Below, piece by piece: positions 44,190 to 57,183 of a stretch of DNA of 64,000 nt (the stretch's first letter is position 1; every line of letters starts with the position of its first letter). The stretch spans positions 17,725,331 to 17,789,330 of the forward strand of contig NC_079970.1 of NCBI RefSeq assembly GCF_029852145.1, in the 5' to 3' direction. Position numbers and translations under genes: made by a program. Origin of the DNA: Microplitis mediator (Eukaryota; Arthropoda; Insecta; Hymenoptera; Braconidae). The notes beneath the pieces are model-generated. The model searched no databases, was not told the DNA's origin, and saw only the letters and a list, made by a program, of their open reading frames with translations.

Positions 44190-45804
44190 TACACGGAAAA
44201 AAAATTCACGGATTTTTTACGATTTAACTATCGTAATTTTCATTATATAGTATTGTAACGCTGGACTATAAGTTTTCAATAATAATTTTTACAATAGACT
44301 ATCGTAATTTTTATTTTATAATTTATACTACTACCTGAAAGAAAAAATCAGATACTATAGAGTAAATTATACAATTTGCGTCAACATAAATTCTAATACA
44401 ACTATCGTAAAATGAATGAGTCGGTAATGTAGAATTTCTTTAAATATAAAATAATAATTAGAAGTCAATGGAGTAAAATATATTTTCTTAAGAAAGTAGA
44501 ACTTATAATTAATAGAAAAGAAAAATTTATCATTTGGAATTTTTTTTTTTTTTTAACAGTTAAATTAAGAAGGAAAATACAATCTCGAAATAAAAATAAA
44601 ACATGTTGAAGTAGTAATAATAAAATATTTATTTAATATTTTTTCAAATATATTTTTTTGGTGTATATAAAATTTAGCATTAATTATTTTAACTTTATAA
44701 GTTATAATATTACATCAGATTCCAAAAGTATTATAATTTTTTCCTTTTGAATAAATAACTCATTTCTTTGTATTCAAAATACGCACATGTAGAAAATTTA
44801 AAAAAACCATAGGTGCAATTTTTTCGAATACTTTTTTTCTATAATTTATCATTTGTAAAAAAATCCAAAAATTATTAGGCGTCTGCTAACTTCAGTATCC
44901 ATAAAGAAACTTTAAATGTCCATAATTTGAGGTTATTGTCGACAAATGAAGAATATCCTGTAACAAAATTAGGAGAATTGAATTTATTAGAAAAAATAAA
45001 TTTTCATTCATTTAGAATCATTTATCCTATGACCACATAATACTACTAAATTGTTTATAAAAATAAACTTCATGTCCAGAGAAATAATTTTAAAACGAAC
45101 GATATACCCACAGAATATTCAGTTTAATAAAAATTAAATAGTATAAATTATACTTACACTACCAAATTATTATATTCCAGAATCTATGTAGGTTTGTTAT
45201 GAAGAAAGCACAGTTTTTTTTTTAAATTTCTTATTTACAATTGTCCGAAAAACGTCATGAAAAATAACCTCTATTTCTGCACTACACTGTGGATAAAGAT
45301 GAACTGATTTATAAATATATATAGTTGAACCACAAATAATACAGACAAAGTAGATGTCATCATTTGTATATATATATATATATATATATACTCACACAAG
45401 CATCACATCATGGTATTGTGACATTTGTCTTTCATACGGAAACGCTTCAGATGGCATATACTATACCATGTCAAAAAATTTACAATTCAACTATCGTAAT
45501 TTTTGTGACTTGTATTGTAAAAACATAGAGGCAGCACTGTAAATTAAGAGGAAGAATAAAAGAATAAATATTATAATTAAATCTCATTTTTTATTCTTTT
45601 ACTATTTACGATAGTAACATTGTAATATTTCTTATTGAATTTTATACAACAAGCTCTTAATAAAATTACGATAGTGAATAGTAAAAAATCTTTTACAAAC
45701 TGTAAATTTTCGTATCATATATTTGAAAGTTACAGATAATAAAAGTATAGTCCAGGATTACGATAGTAATATTGGAATTTTTCGTCGAATTTTTTTTCCG
45801 TGTA
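44190..45804. mobile_element. 1.6 kb TA-flanked foldback element
   Basis: TA then CACGGAAAAAAAATTCACGG at the left; the complement of the right end reads CACGGAAAAAAAATTCGACG. Both arms repeat ACTATCGTAA/TTACGATAG units (44228, 44290, 44403; 45490, 45608, 45666, 45759) and share a GGACTATA block. The central ~1 kb is AT-rich and not obviously inverted. It includes a (TA)n tract at about 45366-45391. No transposase frame. Confidence 0.75.
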
Positions 45805-45854
45805 GCTGATCATATATTATTGTGTTTATTCTTTTAACTTCTTTATCAACATGA

Positions 45855-46110
45855 ACACAGAAAAACATACTCGTTACAATCTCAGATAGTAGTCTGTACC
45901 ATCTGTAAAAAACTACAATGAAGATGGCAGTCTCAGCTATTTATAATGCTGTGTTCGCTATCTAGATATTATTGAGTTCTATCTAAAAAGTAAGTAATGT
46001 AATCCAGATAGTAGTCACTGCAATGTAAATAACTGATGACTGCCATCTTCATTTTTTTTATCCAGGTAGTACTGATTACTATCGGGAGTAGTAACCAATA
46101 GTATTTATTG
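45855..46110. repeat. Foldback related to family S
   Basis: The inverted pair AATGAAGATGGCAGTC/GACTGCCATCTTCATT and AGATAGTAGTC-type units resemble the 20271-21508 foldback. The ends are worn (CACAGAAAAACATAC at the left), so this is a decayed or partial member. Confidence 0.55.
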
Positions 46111-47540
46111 TTTGCCATGTAGGTAGCAGTGAATAAAAAGTTTAAATCCTATTCAGTATAAAAATATAAAATTTCAAATTTAAATAAAATTATTAATTAA
46201 TGATTAATCGTATCGTTACATATATATTATTATAAATAGAATGAAATAAAATATAAAAATAAATTGCAAAAAAAAAGTTCCCACAGCAAATATAAAGGAT
46301 TTAAAGTTGGTTGATATAATATTACAATTGCTGTCACAACACGAGCCACTTGATCTGACCGATTAAAAAGCCACCTCGGGCTGCTTTAAATAGTTCCTTT
46401 CAATTACTTGTTCTCTCTCTCTTGCTATTTATAAGAAAAAAAAAATCCTTTTTATATTGTTATGTCAGTGTCATGTGACATTTTTTTCGCCGTCACTTCA
46501 TTTTACCTTTGTTTCCTTACATATTTTACTTCTATATATTCGTCGACCTAAATTTACTCAAGTGTCAGATAGCTAAACCAAAAAAAAAAAAAAAAAAATA
46601 CTCGAATTGCTGCTGAGAAAGAAAACACCGAATTATGACTCTAACCAGATCCCATCGGAATTCAATCAGTTGAGCGGGTAAAATTGTATTCGATTCAATT
46701 TTATCACTGACACCACAGTGGCAATGAATAACTGAATCACTTTATTCCGATACATTGATTTTTTATTACATATTATATTTAATATACTCGAAATAATATT
46801 TACATCTGTACAAATTAATTAATCGGCTGCTATTTATATTTGTAAACAAAAAAAATAACAGTTTATTATTAAGTTTGTTATTTTAAATTTATGAATCAAC
46901 GATGAATTTAAAAGATGAAATATTCAGAAAAGAAAATTTACTTTGAAAAAAAAAATTTGAAACATACTTGGAATAAGTTTTCAATGTAATGGCAAATCTT
47001 TAGGTTTGCGACACGTGTGCCCAGCATATGCTTCTACTACTACTTCTGTTACGTAACATACACATATCCTGGGTGTATTTGCATTTAGATAGAATTCCAT
47101 ATTTTTCATATGATGCGGCTAACCGGTATCCTATACTCATTCTCATTATTTTTCGCTCAACCAAAATTTAACCACTACGATTTTATTTCATTTATTACTA
47201 TTTTAAGTATTAAAATTTAGTGTACTCCGCACGGTAAAAAAAATTGTGTTCAAATCAGCATAATCTGTGTGTTAAAAAGGTCTAGACAATAACAATATTT
47301 GTATTATTTTTTAACACAGACTATTTGTGTTGAATTGTAACTCAAAAATTGTATTAAAATTATCCAGCATAAAATTCGGGTAGTACGAGAAATAAATTCA
47401 ACACTTCTTAAATGTCAGTGACGACACAAAAAAAAAATCTTAGTTTTTAAATTTTATTTTTGTACCATAGACATTCCGTAAATTTAGCACTCATTGGTGT
47501 AGTTTTCGAGTATTTGTTATGAAAACTAATGTATATATCT
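46111..47540. other. AT-rich non-coding DNA, no gene recognised
   Basis: 47230-47345 begins CACGGTAAAAAAAATTGTGT and carries AACACAGA/TTGTGTTGAA motifs, so it may be a worn relative of the 2228-2834 MITE. An A-run lies near 46580. No gene supported. Confidence 0.5.
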
Positions 47541-47541
47541 G

Positions 47542-48213
47542 AAACGTTTATTTGAGAAACCCCATAAGTCATGTTTTTTACGAAATTGGGTTTTTTGCAT
47601 TTTTTGGTTCTTTAGATGTCCCTCCATAGAAATCAATCAAAATATGTATCAAATCAGCGTTTAAAAAAAAATTAACGGGGTGACAGCAATTTCATTTAAT
47701 TGAGAAACCCCATAAGTCAATAACTCAAATAAACATATGCAGTTTTAGTTTACAGAAATGATTTTTTTTTTTTTATTTAAAATTCGCGTTTTTTTGGGAA
47801 ATTAATTTCAAGTATTGTTTTATTGTTGACTGTTATATGACTAATTAAAATGTTTAATTAATTATAATTTTTTGTAATTTCTGAGTTTCAGAGTTCAAAT
47901 ACATATTTAATACTTCATTTTATCAGTGTAATAAATGATTTGAGTGGAAACATTTAAAAAAACAATGATTTTATAACTTTTTTTTCCGTTTGGTTGAGAA
48001 ACCCCATAAGTTAATCAACTTTGAATAATTTTTTTTAGTAGTTTCAGTTATAAAATTGAATTTTTCTTATTTGAACCTTTTTCAGAGACGCTAACATTAT
48101 TGTATTCAATTATTTATTTGTTATTTTAATGTCAAATTTTTCCAAAAAAATGTTTTTTGTGTTTCCTGAAAAATTTTGTTTTCTTGACTTATGGGGTTTC
48201 CTAAATAAACGAT
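47542..48213. repeat. Element with four copies of AAACCCCATAAGT
   Basis: TTGAGAAACCCCATAAGTCA at 47550, 47700 and (with AGTTA) 47991, and the inverted CTTGACTTATGGGGTTTCCT at 48183. The first and last are embedded in longer inverted ends (CGTTTATTTGAGAAACCCCA against complement CGTTTATTTAGGAAACCCCA). The sequence between copies is AT-rich and not otherwise repeated. Confidence 0.65.
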
Positions 48214-50220
48214 TCATCTAGTATAATTCCGTAGAAAAAATATTAAAATCTTCATGTCCTTAATTCAGAAATTTTAATTTATATATATTTTCATTAATAA
48301 CGTAAACCATTGAGATGTGCATTTTTTGAATTTTTGAATTTTTTCAATTTCTATTGAGGGAAAAATAGACGATTATGATGCTGTATACAAAATGTAAATT
48401 AACGTAATTCAAAATTGAAGAAAAAGTGGATATTATGTATTGTATAATACACTTAAATGCATTAATTGAAAGGCAATTTGAATGGTGAGGTGAATATAAT
48501 GACCGCAGTTGCTACTAGTGGTGTAGTATTACGATTAATGTCTGTTTCAATTGCAATTGGGGCATCGCAAGGTTTCTCAACTGACTGCAGATACTCACCC
48601 ACTAATATCTATATATATATATTTGGACATCTATACATAACCACCAGCGCTTTGATATTGTTTTCAATAGAAACGTCAGGTATTAAATTGAATATATATT
48701 CACCATACCGACGATCTTGGCTTCATAACTAATTACACTTTTCCAATCTATATAATGTAATCATAATGTGTCTATTCACTTGATTCTGCATACTGTTTAC
48801 GTTTATTACAGAGAATAGCATCATTGTGATATTGCTAATTAAAATAATTGCTATAAAATTTTCAAAATGATAAATAAATATAAGATATGATTGAGAGGTT
48901 TTAAATGAAATAAATAAACCATTTAAATATTTATGATAAGTTTTTTTTTATTTATTGTAGGCATAATAATTAATTAATATTTTTCTATAATAATAAGATT
49001 TTTTTTTTTACCATTTTTGCATTACAAATAGGTCACAGTAAAATTTATCTGACGGCCATTGGATATTTTAAATAATTACAATTATTATTGTTTGCTTAAT
49101 TTATAATTCAATTAATAATATTTCAATGTATTTATTATCAATTATTACAGTTGTTACTATTATTATTCTTATTACTTATATTATAATTATTATTATTGTT
49201 ATTATCATAATTATTTTTTCTTATACAATGTTTTAAATGTAAATAGTAGCATATACATTTCAATCTACATTTCGTTATATCGAATGCTTGTTTGCAGTAC
49301 AATAATTATATTGGATTAAATGTTAAATCAATTCGTTACACATGTTTTTGTTTAAATTCACAATATGATTGTTTAAAGACAGTAAATATTATTAATCTGT
49401 AATTGTAACTTTATAAATATTTCTAGATCTTTTTTGTTTTTACAAATTATTTATATTATTATTTTTTATTTTTTATTTTTTAATGATAACAATAAATAAT
49501 GGAAAAAATTCAGTTCTAAAAAATATAAAAATGTTGATTACTTCAAAAAGTTTATTTATATTTTAACTAATGAAAATCACTCAACTATGTTTTATTTAAA
49601 TTTTTGCTGGCTTAATTTTTTGAGACTCTATCTCCAAGCAATGTTTTTTAAATTTCCATGAACGAAATTGGTTGGACCCATTAAGCGAGTTATCTGTTTA
49701 TTTTTTTTTGTCGTTCGGAATTTTAGAAATTTCTATTGATTTAATAAGTATATGTATTTTATAAGTTAATATATAAGTTATCGATAAATATTATCGGTAA
49801 CGACTTAAAATAATGAAAATGAGGACCAATATTAATTTAGAAAGGCTGCTATTTACCAATTTACTATACGTTTTATCTCTACACTGAAAGAAAAAGCTAC
49901 AAAAATTATACACTGTCAAAAAAATAATTCGATCACAGTAACATCTTTTTGTTATATTAATCATCGAATTATCAGAAAATCGTTGATCGTTACCTTTGTA
50001 AGAAAAATCCGATCCAATAAGATTCCAGAAAAGTTCAATATGTAGAAGTTCTAAATTTAAAATAGATTAGAACTTCTCTCTAAAAATGAATTAGTGAAAA
50101 TCATTATTTGGTAGTGAGTATTCTCTTATGGCTAGTGAAAATTATGCCACTATTTGAATAGTATCACACTTTTCTCTGATAAATAGTGAATAGTCATTTT
50201 TTTCACTGTTTCGAATTTAA
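48214..50220. other. AT-rich non-coding DNA, no gene recognised
   Basis: ATT-rich simple sequence at about 49080-49220. The frame at 48466-48732 (plus) has no domain I recognise and lies partly in TA-rich sequence. Short ATAGTGAA/TAGTGAAT units around 50090-50200 hint at a decayed inverted-repeat element. Confidence 0.5.
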
Positions 50221-50665
50221 GAGAGTTAAAGTTGAACTTTCAGGATTTTAATAGTTGAAAATATAGCTCATTTGAAACCTTATGTGGAAGAATTTTGAGT
50301 CGAATGAGAACATTTTTAAAAAATAATTCTAAAAACATACATTGACTACTCTCTGAAACTGAATTAGTGTATATTCACTAATTGTTAGTGAATTCAGTTT
50401 ATTTACTTTTAGAGAGTACATTTTTCCCATCAAATATAGAGATTTTTTAACTAATCGAAGAAAAAATATTGTAAAAATACATTTTGAGAATAATGTCTTA
50501 GCAACGTACTCACCTAGCTTAAAATTCATCGACGAAAAGTTCTAAATCACCCATATTTCTTACTATTAAAATCCTTAAAGTTCCAAAAAAGTTCAATTTA
50601 CAATTCTAATCCGTCTTAACTTCAGAAGTCTGCTAAATGTCTAACTTTTTTGGAACCTTTTTGCA
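50221..50665 (+). repeat. Dispersed repeat family B, copy 1
   Basis: Collinear with 55320-55766: TTGAA-TTTCAGGATTTT, GAGA-ATAGAACATTTTTAAAA-like, TAAAATTCA-CGA-AAAGTTCTA and a TTTTTTGGAA end recur in order. Identity is moderate with indels. Confidence 0.55.
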
Positions 50666-50969
50666 ACAAATTTTATTTACATAGGTAATTTAGCAATATT
50701 TTCATTAATAAGATAGTGAAATTAACGATTTAAATAATTGATGTTTCGTTAAAATTGCCAATAATCTTGCGAAATATAATTTGTATATTCTTAATTTATT
50801 CACAGATAGAAATCAAGTAAACGATAAAAAATGTAATTTTAAAAAAATCCGTTTAGGATCAACAAATTGCAGATTGTTCTTTTTTAAGAGTAGATAGTAT
50901 AACTTTTCGATATTTAAATTTAAAATTTATTAAGCACACTTTAAAACCACGTGTGTAGTCGTAATTAAC

Positions 50970-51485
50970 ACCCCGGGTCAAAAAACAACTTGATTTTGAT
51001 TTTTTTGACCTATTTAACTTGCTTTTGACTGCTGTTATTTTTTTGACTTGAATTTGATTTAGTGGTTGACGACTTGTTTTCGACGGCGCTTACTTATTTT
51101 AACTTTAATATGATTTTTTTAACTCAAAAATTTACGTCAAATTCAAGTCAAGTTTGACTTGGATTTGACTTAAAAATTCAAGTTAACTCACATTAAAGTC
51201 ATGTTGACTTGGATTCGATTCAACTGACTTAAATTTAAGTTAACTAAGTCAAATCTAAGACAACGTAACTTTAGTTTGACTTGGTTGACATAAATCGGTA
51301 CCTACTCAGTAAGACAACTTAGCCAAAAGCAAGTTAAAACCAAATGTGTTTGTATATCTTGAAATGTGTTTTTCATTTATTAAAAAAAGATCTTAAACTT
51401 GACTTGTTTTCGTCTTGCTAGACTTGCTTTATTTCTAAGTTTTAAAATTACGCCAGAATCAAGTTATTCTTTTGACCAAGGACAC
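50970..51485. mobile_element. Foldback rich in GTCAA/TTGAC units
   Basis: Left end GGGTCAAAAAACAACTTGAT; the complement of the right end reads GGTCAAAAGAATAACTTGAT. The interior is dense in AAGTCAA, ACTTGAATT and TTGACTTGG units on both strands. No coding potential. Confidence 0.65.
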
Positions 51486-52448
51486 TTTCCAAATAACATT
51501 AAAACGTCATAAGCAAATTATCGATAACTAACACACCGTAAAATGTTTTTCAAATGACCACAACGAACTATAGTTCTGCTTATGGCCTTAGACATGAAAC
51601 GCATTTAATGTGTGTTTAAATAATACAGTTGTAACACACATAATTTTAGCGTGTACGTAATTAATATTGATTAAAGAAGAGCCATAATTTATGTATGAAA
51701 TATATTTTCATATTCAGTAAATTTCGGTTAAATATTGTTATAGTTCATGAATTGATTTATTAGTTAGGAAAGGTAATCTAGGTCTTACGTTATGTGAATA
51801 GATGGTTACCACGAAAATACGCATTGTTATATTAACGATATCGATTTCTATCATAGCTACCAATATAAATCGTTTAAAACAGAAATTTCAAGTATGAGAA
51901 CCAAATACCAATATTACAGTTAAATTAACAAGAATACTATATGAAATTGAATATAGTTGTTACAACAATCTAGTATTTTTTAATCTAGTGACAAGTTTTA
52001 TCTTCATAAGTGTCTATTATTAATAATTCGAATTTCCGAATTATTTGATTCGAATTTCGAGTCAAGTAGCAATGTTTGATTCGAATACTGTTTACGCACC
52101 CCGTAGTCTTTTTCAATGTTATTTGAATGTTGAAGAAAACTTATTTTTTATTCAATTTCATTCAATAATAGAGACTTTGAACTATAGAATAATTGATTTT
52201 AAATTTTGATCATCTATTTAATAAGTACAACAAGGAAAATTCCATTTATTTCATCGAGTATGTAACCAATTTTCAATTCAATTTAGATAATTCATAGGTA
52301 AAGATTGGAAACCTTAAATGGAGGGTCATAAGCGTTTTCTAAAAACTTAATAGAGGTTCGTATTTTCAAAAATTTTGATTTGTTTCAGAGAAAATCCGTT
52401 TTGAAATTCGCAGGTGCTCTGCGAGTCCAATAACGATAATTCCGTTCC
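51486..52448. other. AT-rich non-coding DNA with a hAT-like MITE fragment
   Basis: 52028-52114 (AATTCGAATTTCCGAATTAT ... TTACGCACCCCGTAG) resembles the right part of the 56729-57183 element. The rest shows nothing supportable. Confidence 0.45.
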
Positions 52449-52636
52449 CGAGTCAAAAAAAGATAACTTAAATATGACTTTTTTAATTTAAATGGATATG
52501 AAGCAGGCCAAGTTGGTTACAAGCAAGTCAAAAATAATGAAAAACACACTTGATTTTGACTTGCTTTTGACTAACTTCACCTACTGAGTATCCATTTAAG
52601 TCAAAAAAGTCAAATTTAATTTATTTTTTTGACTCG
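52449..52636. mobile_element. Foldback, 188 bp, related to the GTCAA element
   Basis: CGAGTCAAAAAAAGATAACT at the left and the complement CGAGTCAAAAAAATAAATTA at the right. Inversion continues through AAATGGATA/TATCCATTT, giving ~50 bp arms. The centre contains AAGCAAGTCAAAA and its inversion TTTTGACTTGC. Confidence 0.75.
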
Positions 52637-53552
52637 AGTTCGCTTCTCTGTGAGAAAGAGCTCGGGTACTGTTTCATCTTAAGAAGGGCTTACTCGTAAA
52701 GTAAAAACGGAGGCTTTGCGCAAATTTTTCTCGCAAACGAATGGGAACTTTGAATAAATAAGACCGAGGATCGTTACATTATAGAGTAGTGTTTCGAATC
52801 TTGGTATCTGTCTTATAACAAGAAATTTCATTTGGAAGAAAAACTCAAACAAAATTATCGGCAAACGTTTTTTAAAACATTTTCGAGCTCAAGTTTTAAC
52901 GCGAATTCGTAAAATATAATTCATAGTCAATATTTGAACTGTAGCGATAAAAATCGATTATCACAATATAAAAATTATATTTTACTTTTTTTATTATTCT
53001 ATTTGAAGCAGATTGTTAATTAATACTGGCCCTGACTCTCATTAACTTTTATTAATATTTTATCATCGACATGAAAATTTAATTATTTACCATCGATAAT
53101 TTTATTTATTTTTAAATTTAAAATTTACTAATTTTATTATGTTCGTTAAACAAAATTGAATGAGCTTTTGTAAATAATATTTATGAATATTTCATAAATT
53201 TAATTGCAAATAAAAAAATATAAAAATTAAAAAAAATAATTTATCAGTTCAATTATAAAATTTAAGAGATCATCCATTATTATTATAAATTGTTAATAAC
53301 TTTTATATACTTTTATATATTTTATTTGATATTAATAATCTACTTAATAAATGATATAATAAAAAATTCGTTTATAATTGCACGCGTCAAGACGACATTT
53401 GATCAATGAATTAATAAACGAACAAACGAGTGTGAAACATTTTAATTAAATATGTCAGCTCGTCGCGTGCATTATGATTAAAGCCCGGACCATAATTACT
53501 TGCGAGGCCCGTTAATATTTCACGAATCGTGTTTACGGTCAACGGGCCTACA
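52637..53552. other. AT-rich non-coding DNA, no gene recognised
   Basis: Very AT-rich apart from 53385-53550. Nothing supportable. Confidence 0.5.
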
Positions 53553-53553
53553 C

Positions 53554-53598
<45 letters not shown>

Positions 53599-53610
53599 TA
53601 TTATTATTGC

Positions 53611-53694
<84 letters not shown>

Positions 53695-53695
53695 T
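53553..53695. repeat. (ATT)n microsatellite, ~143 bp
   Basis: Nearly uninterrupted TTA/TAT/ATT repeat with three interruptions (ACT, GCT and ACT units). The long poly-Asn, poly-Tyr and poly-Leu frames across it are artefacts. Confidence 0.97.
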
Positions 53696-54542
53696 TATTT
53701 TATATATAACTTTAAACATCGGAGATAAGTTTTGTTATTTATTAATATTATTAATACTATTAAAAAATAGAAAGCGAATATCTGAAAAATTTCATAGATC
53801 TCAACACTTTATATATTTCTTTGTTATTTAATTATTAGTGATAATAATGTTTTTTTTTATTTATTTAATATTTATGACAAATTTGACGAAATTGTCAAAA
53901 AAAAAAATCAGACAAAATCACGACCTGAAATTGTCTAGTTTTTTACTTGAATAATTTTTGTATAAAAATAATTAAATTTTTTCATTCGCGGAAGTCAACG
54001 ATAATACTAACAATGCAATTAAATAATTAATTATACTATGAACTTTAGTTTTTCTTTCTTCATTATATTTTTGTCACAAATTTTTTTCGTTAAATTCCGA
54101 AAGTTCTTATGCTAATTAAACTATGGGAAAAAATAACAGTAGTAAAATTTTATCTTGATATATTTATTATTTTTCTCTCTTCCTTATTTAATTTAGTTCA
54201 CTTAATGGCATTAGCACCGTTTATTTTTTTAGTCATCACTCATGACAATTTCATTTAGTCTCTCGAACGTCTGCAGTGAATCCAGTCATTTTTTAAATAT
54301 TTTAATTCAATTAACTTAGATTAGAAATAAATAAATTTTATTCGTTTGTTTATTTAAAATTATTTTTAACTTTTTATTTAAATAATAAAAATTAAATTAA
54401 TCATTTAAATTTTCATTAAATAAATTTTCTAAAATGTGAAATTATTTTCTTTTAAATCACAGGATTTTGTATAAAAATAAAACTAGTTTTGAAGACAAGG
54501 AACTTTTTTTTTTACATTACTGCTTGTAGTATTACATGTCTT

Positions 54543-54585
<43 letters not shown>

Positions 54586-55279
54586 ATATATATTGATTGA
54601 AGGATAAGCAGACAAACGCCCACGATCATCGAGAATTTAGAATAAACTCAGAGAGAATATTTAGAAGTATAGTAGTCTATATTTTTTTTATCTTTTGAAC
54701 AATTTTTTTTCTTTTTTATTGAATATACCGACACTGTGCGGGTTCTCATGAGCAGCTTATCGGGATTCTCATTTCATTTACTATAAAATAGTAACAGAGG
54801 TACACTTTTATATTGAAGATACTTTTATTTCGCGTCGTGTTAAGTCTTACTGAGAATTAAATTGAGCCGTTTGTAATAGGAAATAAATCTCAAGAGATTG
54901 TTGAAAAAAATCTATTTTTTTTTTATAAAATAGTAATTTAAAAACAATAAAAAAATCGATAGTCGATATGCATTTTAATTATACAGCTATATTATTTTAC
55001 TGAGAAAAAAATAAATAGCATATTGTGAGGTAAGGGATGCAAAGAGACTATTTTAAATGAGGAGGGTTGACTCTCATCACACGAAGTTTAAAATCGTTTT
55101 CTGTCCCATACCAAACATTTTATTTTTCATATCATCTGGATTGAAGTTTCGAGTTTAAAATATTTTCTGCTAGTCAAAATGAGATAATTCAAGACCAATA
55201 GAAATCTAACAACTGTCATCTTCGATGGATACAATGAAGTTTGTCAAAAAATAAATGAATTTCTGACAAGCTAAAATCA
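53696..55279. other. AT-rich non-coding DNA with (TA)n tract
   Basis: (TA)n with (GTA)n at about 54547-54592. TACTGAGAAAAAAATAAATA at 54998 looks like a MITE end, but no partner was found. No gene. Confidence 0.5.
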
Positions 55280-55766
55280 CCCGTGGTAAAAAAAATTTTT
55301 TTTTTTAAATTCGACTTGTAGAATTTATAGTTGAATTTTTCTCAAACTCTCAGGATTTTTTAATAATAAAATGTATAGTTGATTTTAAATTTTATGTAGG
55401 CAAATATCGAGACATAAGAACGTTTTTAAAACAGTATTTCAAAAACGTATTTTGCATGACTCATGATGCGAAGCATCAGAGTGTGCTTTACGATCGAAAA
55501 ATTTTTACTAAATTTTTTTCCAGTTAGTATAGAGATTTTCCTCAGGATTATTGAACTTTTCTCAAACTACAGAAAAACGTAGCAAAAATACGTTTCGAAA
55601 AAATTACCATCACGCTTGAAATTCACCCACGCAAAGTTCTACATTACTCATATTGTTTACTATTTAAATCCTTATTGTTCGAAAAAAGTACAACTTCAAG
55701 TTCCAATCTGTCTCAAATTTATAAGTTCTACCTAACGAACTTTTTTGGAATTTTTTTTGACACGGG
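55280..55766 (+). mobile_element. Family B, copy 2, with inverted CCCGTG ends
   Basis: CCCGTGGTAAAAAAAATTTT at the left and the complement CCCGTGTCAAAAAAAATTCC at the right. The body is collinear with 50221-50665. Contains ATGATGCGAAGCATCAGAGTG (55464), itself a small palindrome. Non-coding. Confidence 0.65.
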
Positions 55767-56435
55767 AAAGTCAAAACCTAGTGCAGCGAATGGAAATAAG
55801 GCGTTTGTTTATCCTCACACGGAGAAAAATGAGGATGAAAATTCTAACAATTTTTATTATGCTGTCACCCAAATTTGAAGCAAGCTAATGAGACTCAAAT
55901 AAATTGTAATGTTATATACTATAACTATTATTATGCTCTTGGAATTTATCGATAAGTTTCAATAAAAATTATTCTTACCCATTGTAATAATTATAGTGTA
56001 TCATAACAATTTTTTGGAGACTCATGGGCCTATTTCAAGTTTCCTCGGTTACATAATAAAAGTTGTTAGATTTGTTTTCCTTGTTTTTCTTAGTGCAGTC
56101 ATGAAAACAGTACATCACACATTAACTGAGGAAAGTAGGACACTATCGTGCGGTTATAATATATAGACAAGACGCGAGTTGCGATGTCCCAGTTTCTTTT
56201 TTTGGAGTGTAATATACTATTTCGTCTTGCTAATTTCCATTGGTCTGAAATTTGCTTGTTTGGACTAACTAAACAGGCATATTTTTAATTATTTATTCAG
56301 AAACATTTAAAGACTTTATTCTCAGTCTCTCATTCCGAGACTCTAAAACAGTATCTCACTCAAAGACTTTAATAAGCTTAAAACAATCTTCTGTAGTCTC
56401 TCGTTCTGAGATTTGTAGACATCGAGTCACTATTA
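55767..56435. other. Non-coding DNA, no gene recognised
   Basis: Contains CACACGGAGAAAAATGAGGA (55817), an isolated TIR-like end. Nothing else supportable. Confidence 0.45.
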
Positions 56436-56730
56436 TACAGAAAAAAAAAAAAAAAAAATAGGCGCAGCAACAGGACACATCCTGTGCGAACAACAGGATT
56501 TCTTCTGTGGAATCAATAGGACAAGGATCGAGTTTCATGTACCAATTGCACACCTTAAGCATGAAAGCGCTGAGGGTGCTTTATGATCGATCTTTTTTTT
56601 CTTAGTATAGTAAAATTTCAAAGTGGGAAAAAAAATTCAAATTCTGGATGTATCCTGTTGCTGTAATATGGAAATCTTGTTGCTCCCACAGAACTGCATC
56701 CTGTTGCAGCACCTAATTTTTTTCCGTGTA
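56436..56730. mobile_element. TA-flanked foldback MITE with CAACAGGAT units
   Basis: TACAGAAAAA at the left and TTTTTTTCCGTGTA at the right. The arms TAGGCGCAGCAACAGGA and the complement of TCCTGTTGCAGCACCTA match closely, and further CAACAGGATT-type units follow on both sides. The frame at 56356-56562 (minus) crosses it and is not a gene. Confidence 0.75.
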
Positions 56731-57183
56731 GGGGTGTGCAAATAATTCGGAACTCCGAATTATTCGTAAATTTTAGAATCATTTGTAAGTTTTTGAATTA
56801 TTCATCAAAAATTTCCTTTTGAATTACTTAAAATTGTAATATTTCTAACAATTATTCAAATTTTCGTCAAAAATAAATAGAGTTTAGATACGAATTTCAT
56901 ACGAAATAATTACTTTTGGTTACTTTAAAACTAAGCTCTCCATTAAATGAAAATTGAATATTTGAAAGCTGATCAGAATTTTCTCGATTCAAATCGAATA
57001 ATTTGAAAGATCACAAATAATTCGACAATAATAATAATAATAATAATTATAATAATTCGAATATTTCAAAAAGTTTCAAATTATTTGAAAAGCTATGAAT
57101 AATTTAAAAATTTGAATTATTCGGTTCAAATTTCGAATCAGTCGAATATTATGCTCGATGGAAACACGATTTGCACACTCCTA
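56729..57183. mobile_element. hAT-like MITE, 455 bp
   Basis: TAGGGGTGTGCAAAT (56729-56743) and the complement TAGGAGTGTGCAAAT (57169-57183) match at 14 of 15 positions. Ends of the GGGGTGTGCAAA type are typical of hAT elements. The interior is dominated by AATTCGAATT-like units plus an (AAT)n tract at about 57026-57046. No 8-bp target duplication is visible, and the left end overlaps the end of the neighbouring foldback. Confidence 0.7.

Noticed and set aside
53411..53831. Poly-Asn, poly-Tyr and poly-Leu frames of up to 102 residues
   Set aside because: Produced by the (ATT)n microsatellite at 53553-53695 read in different frames.
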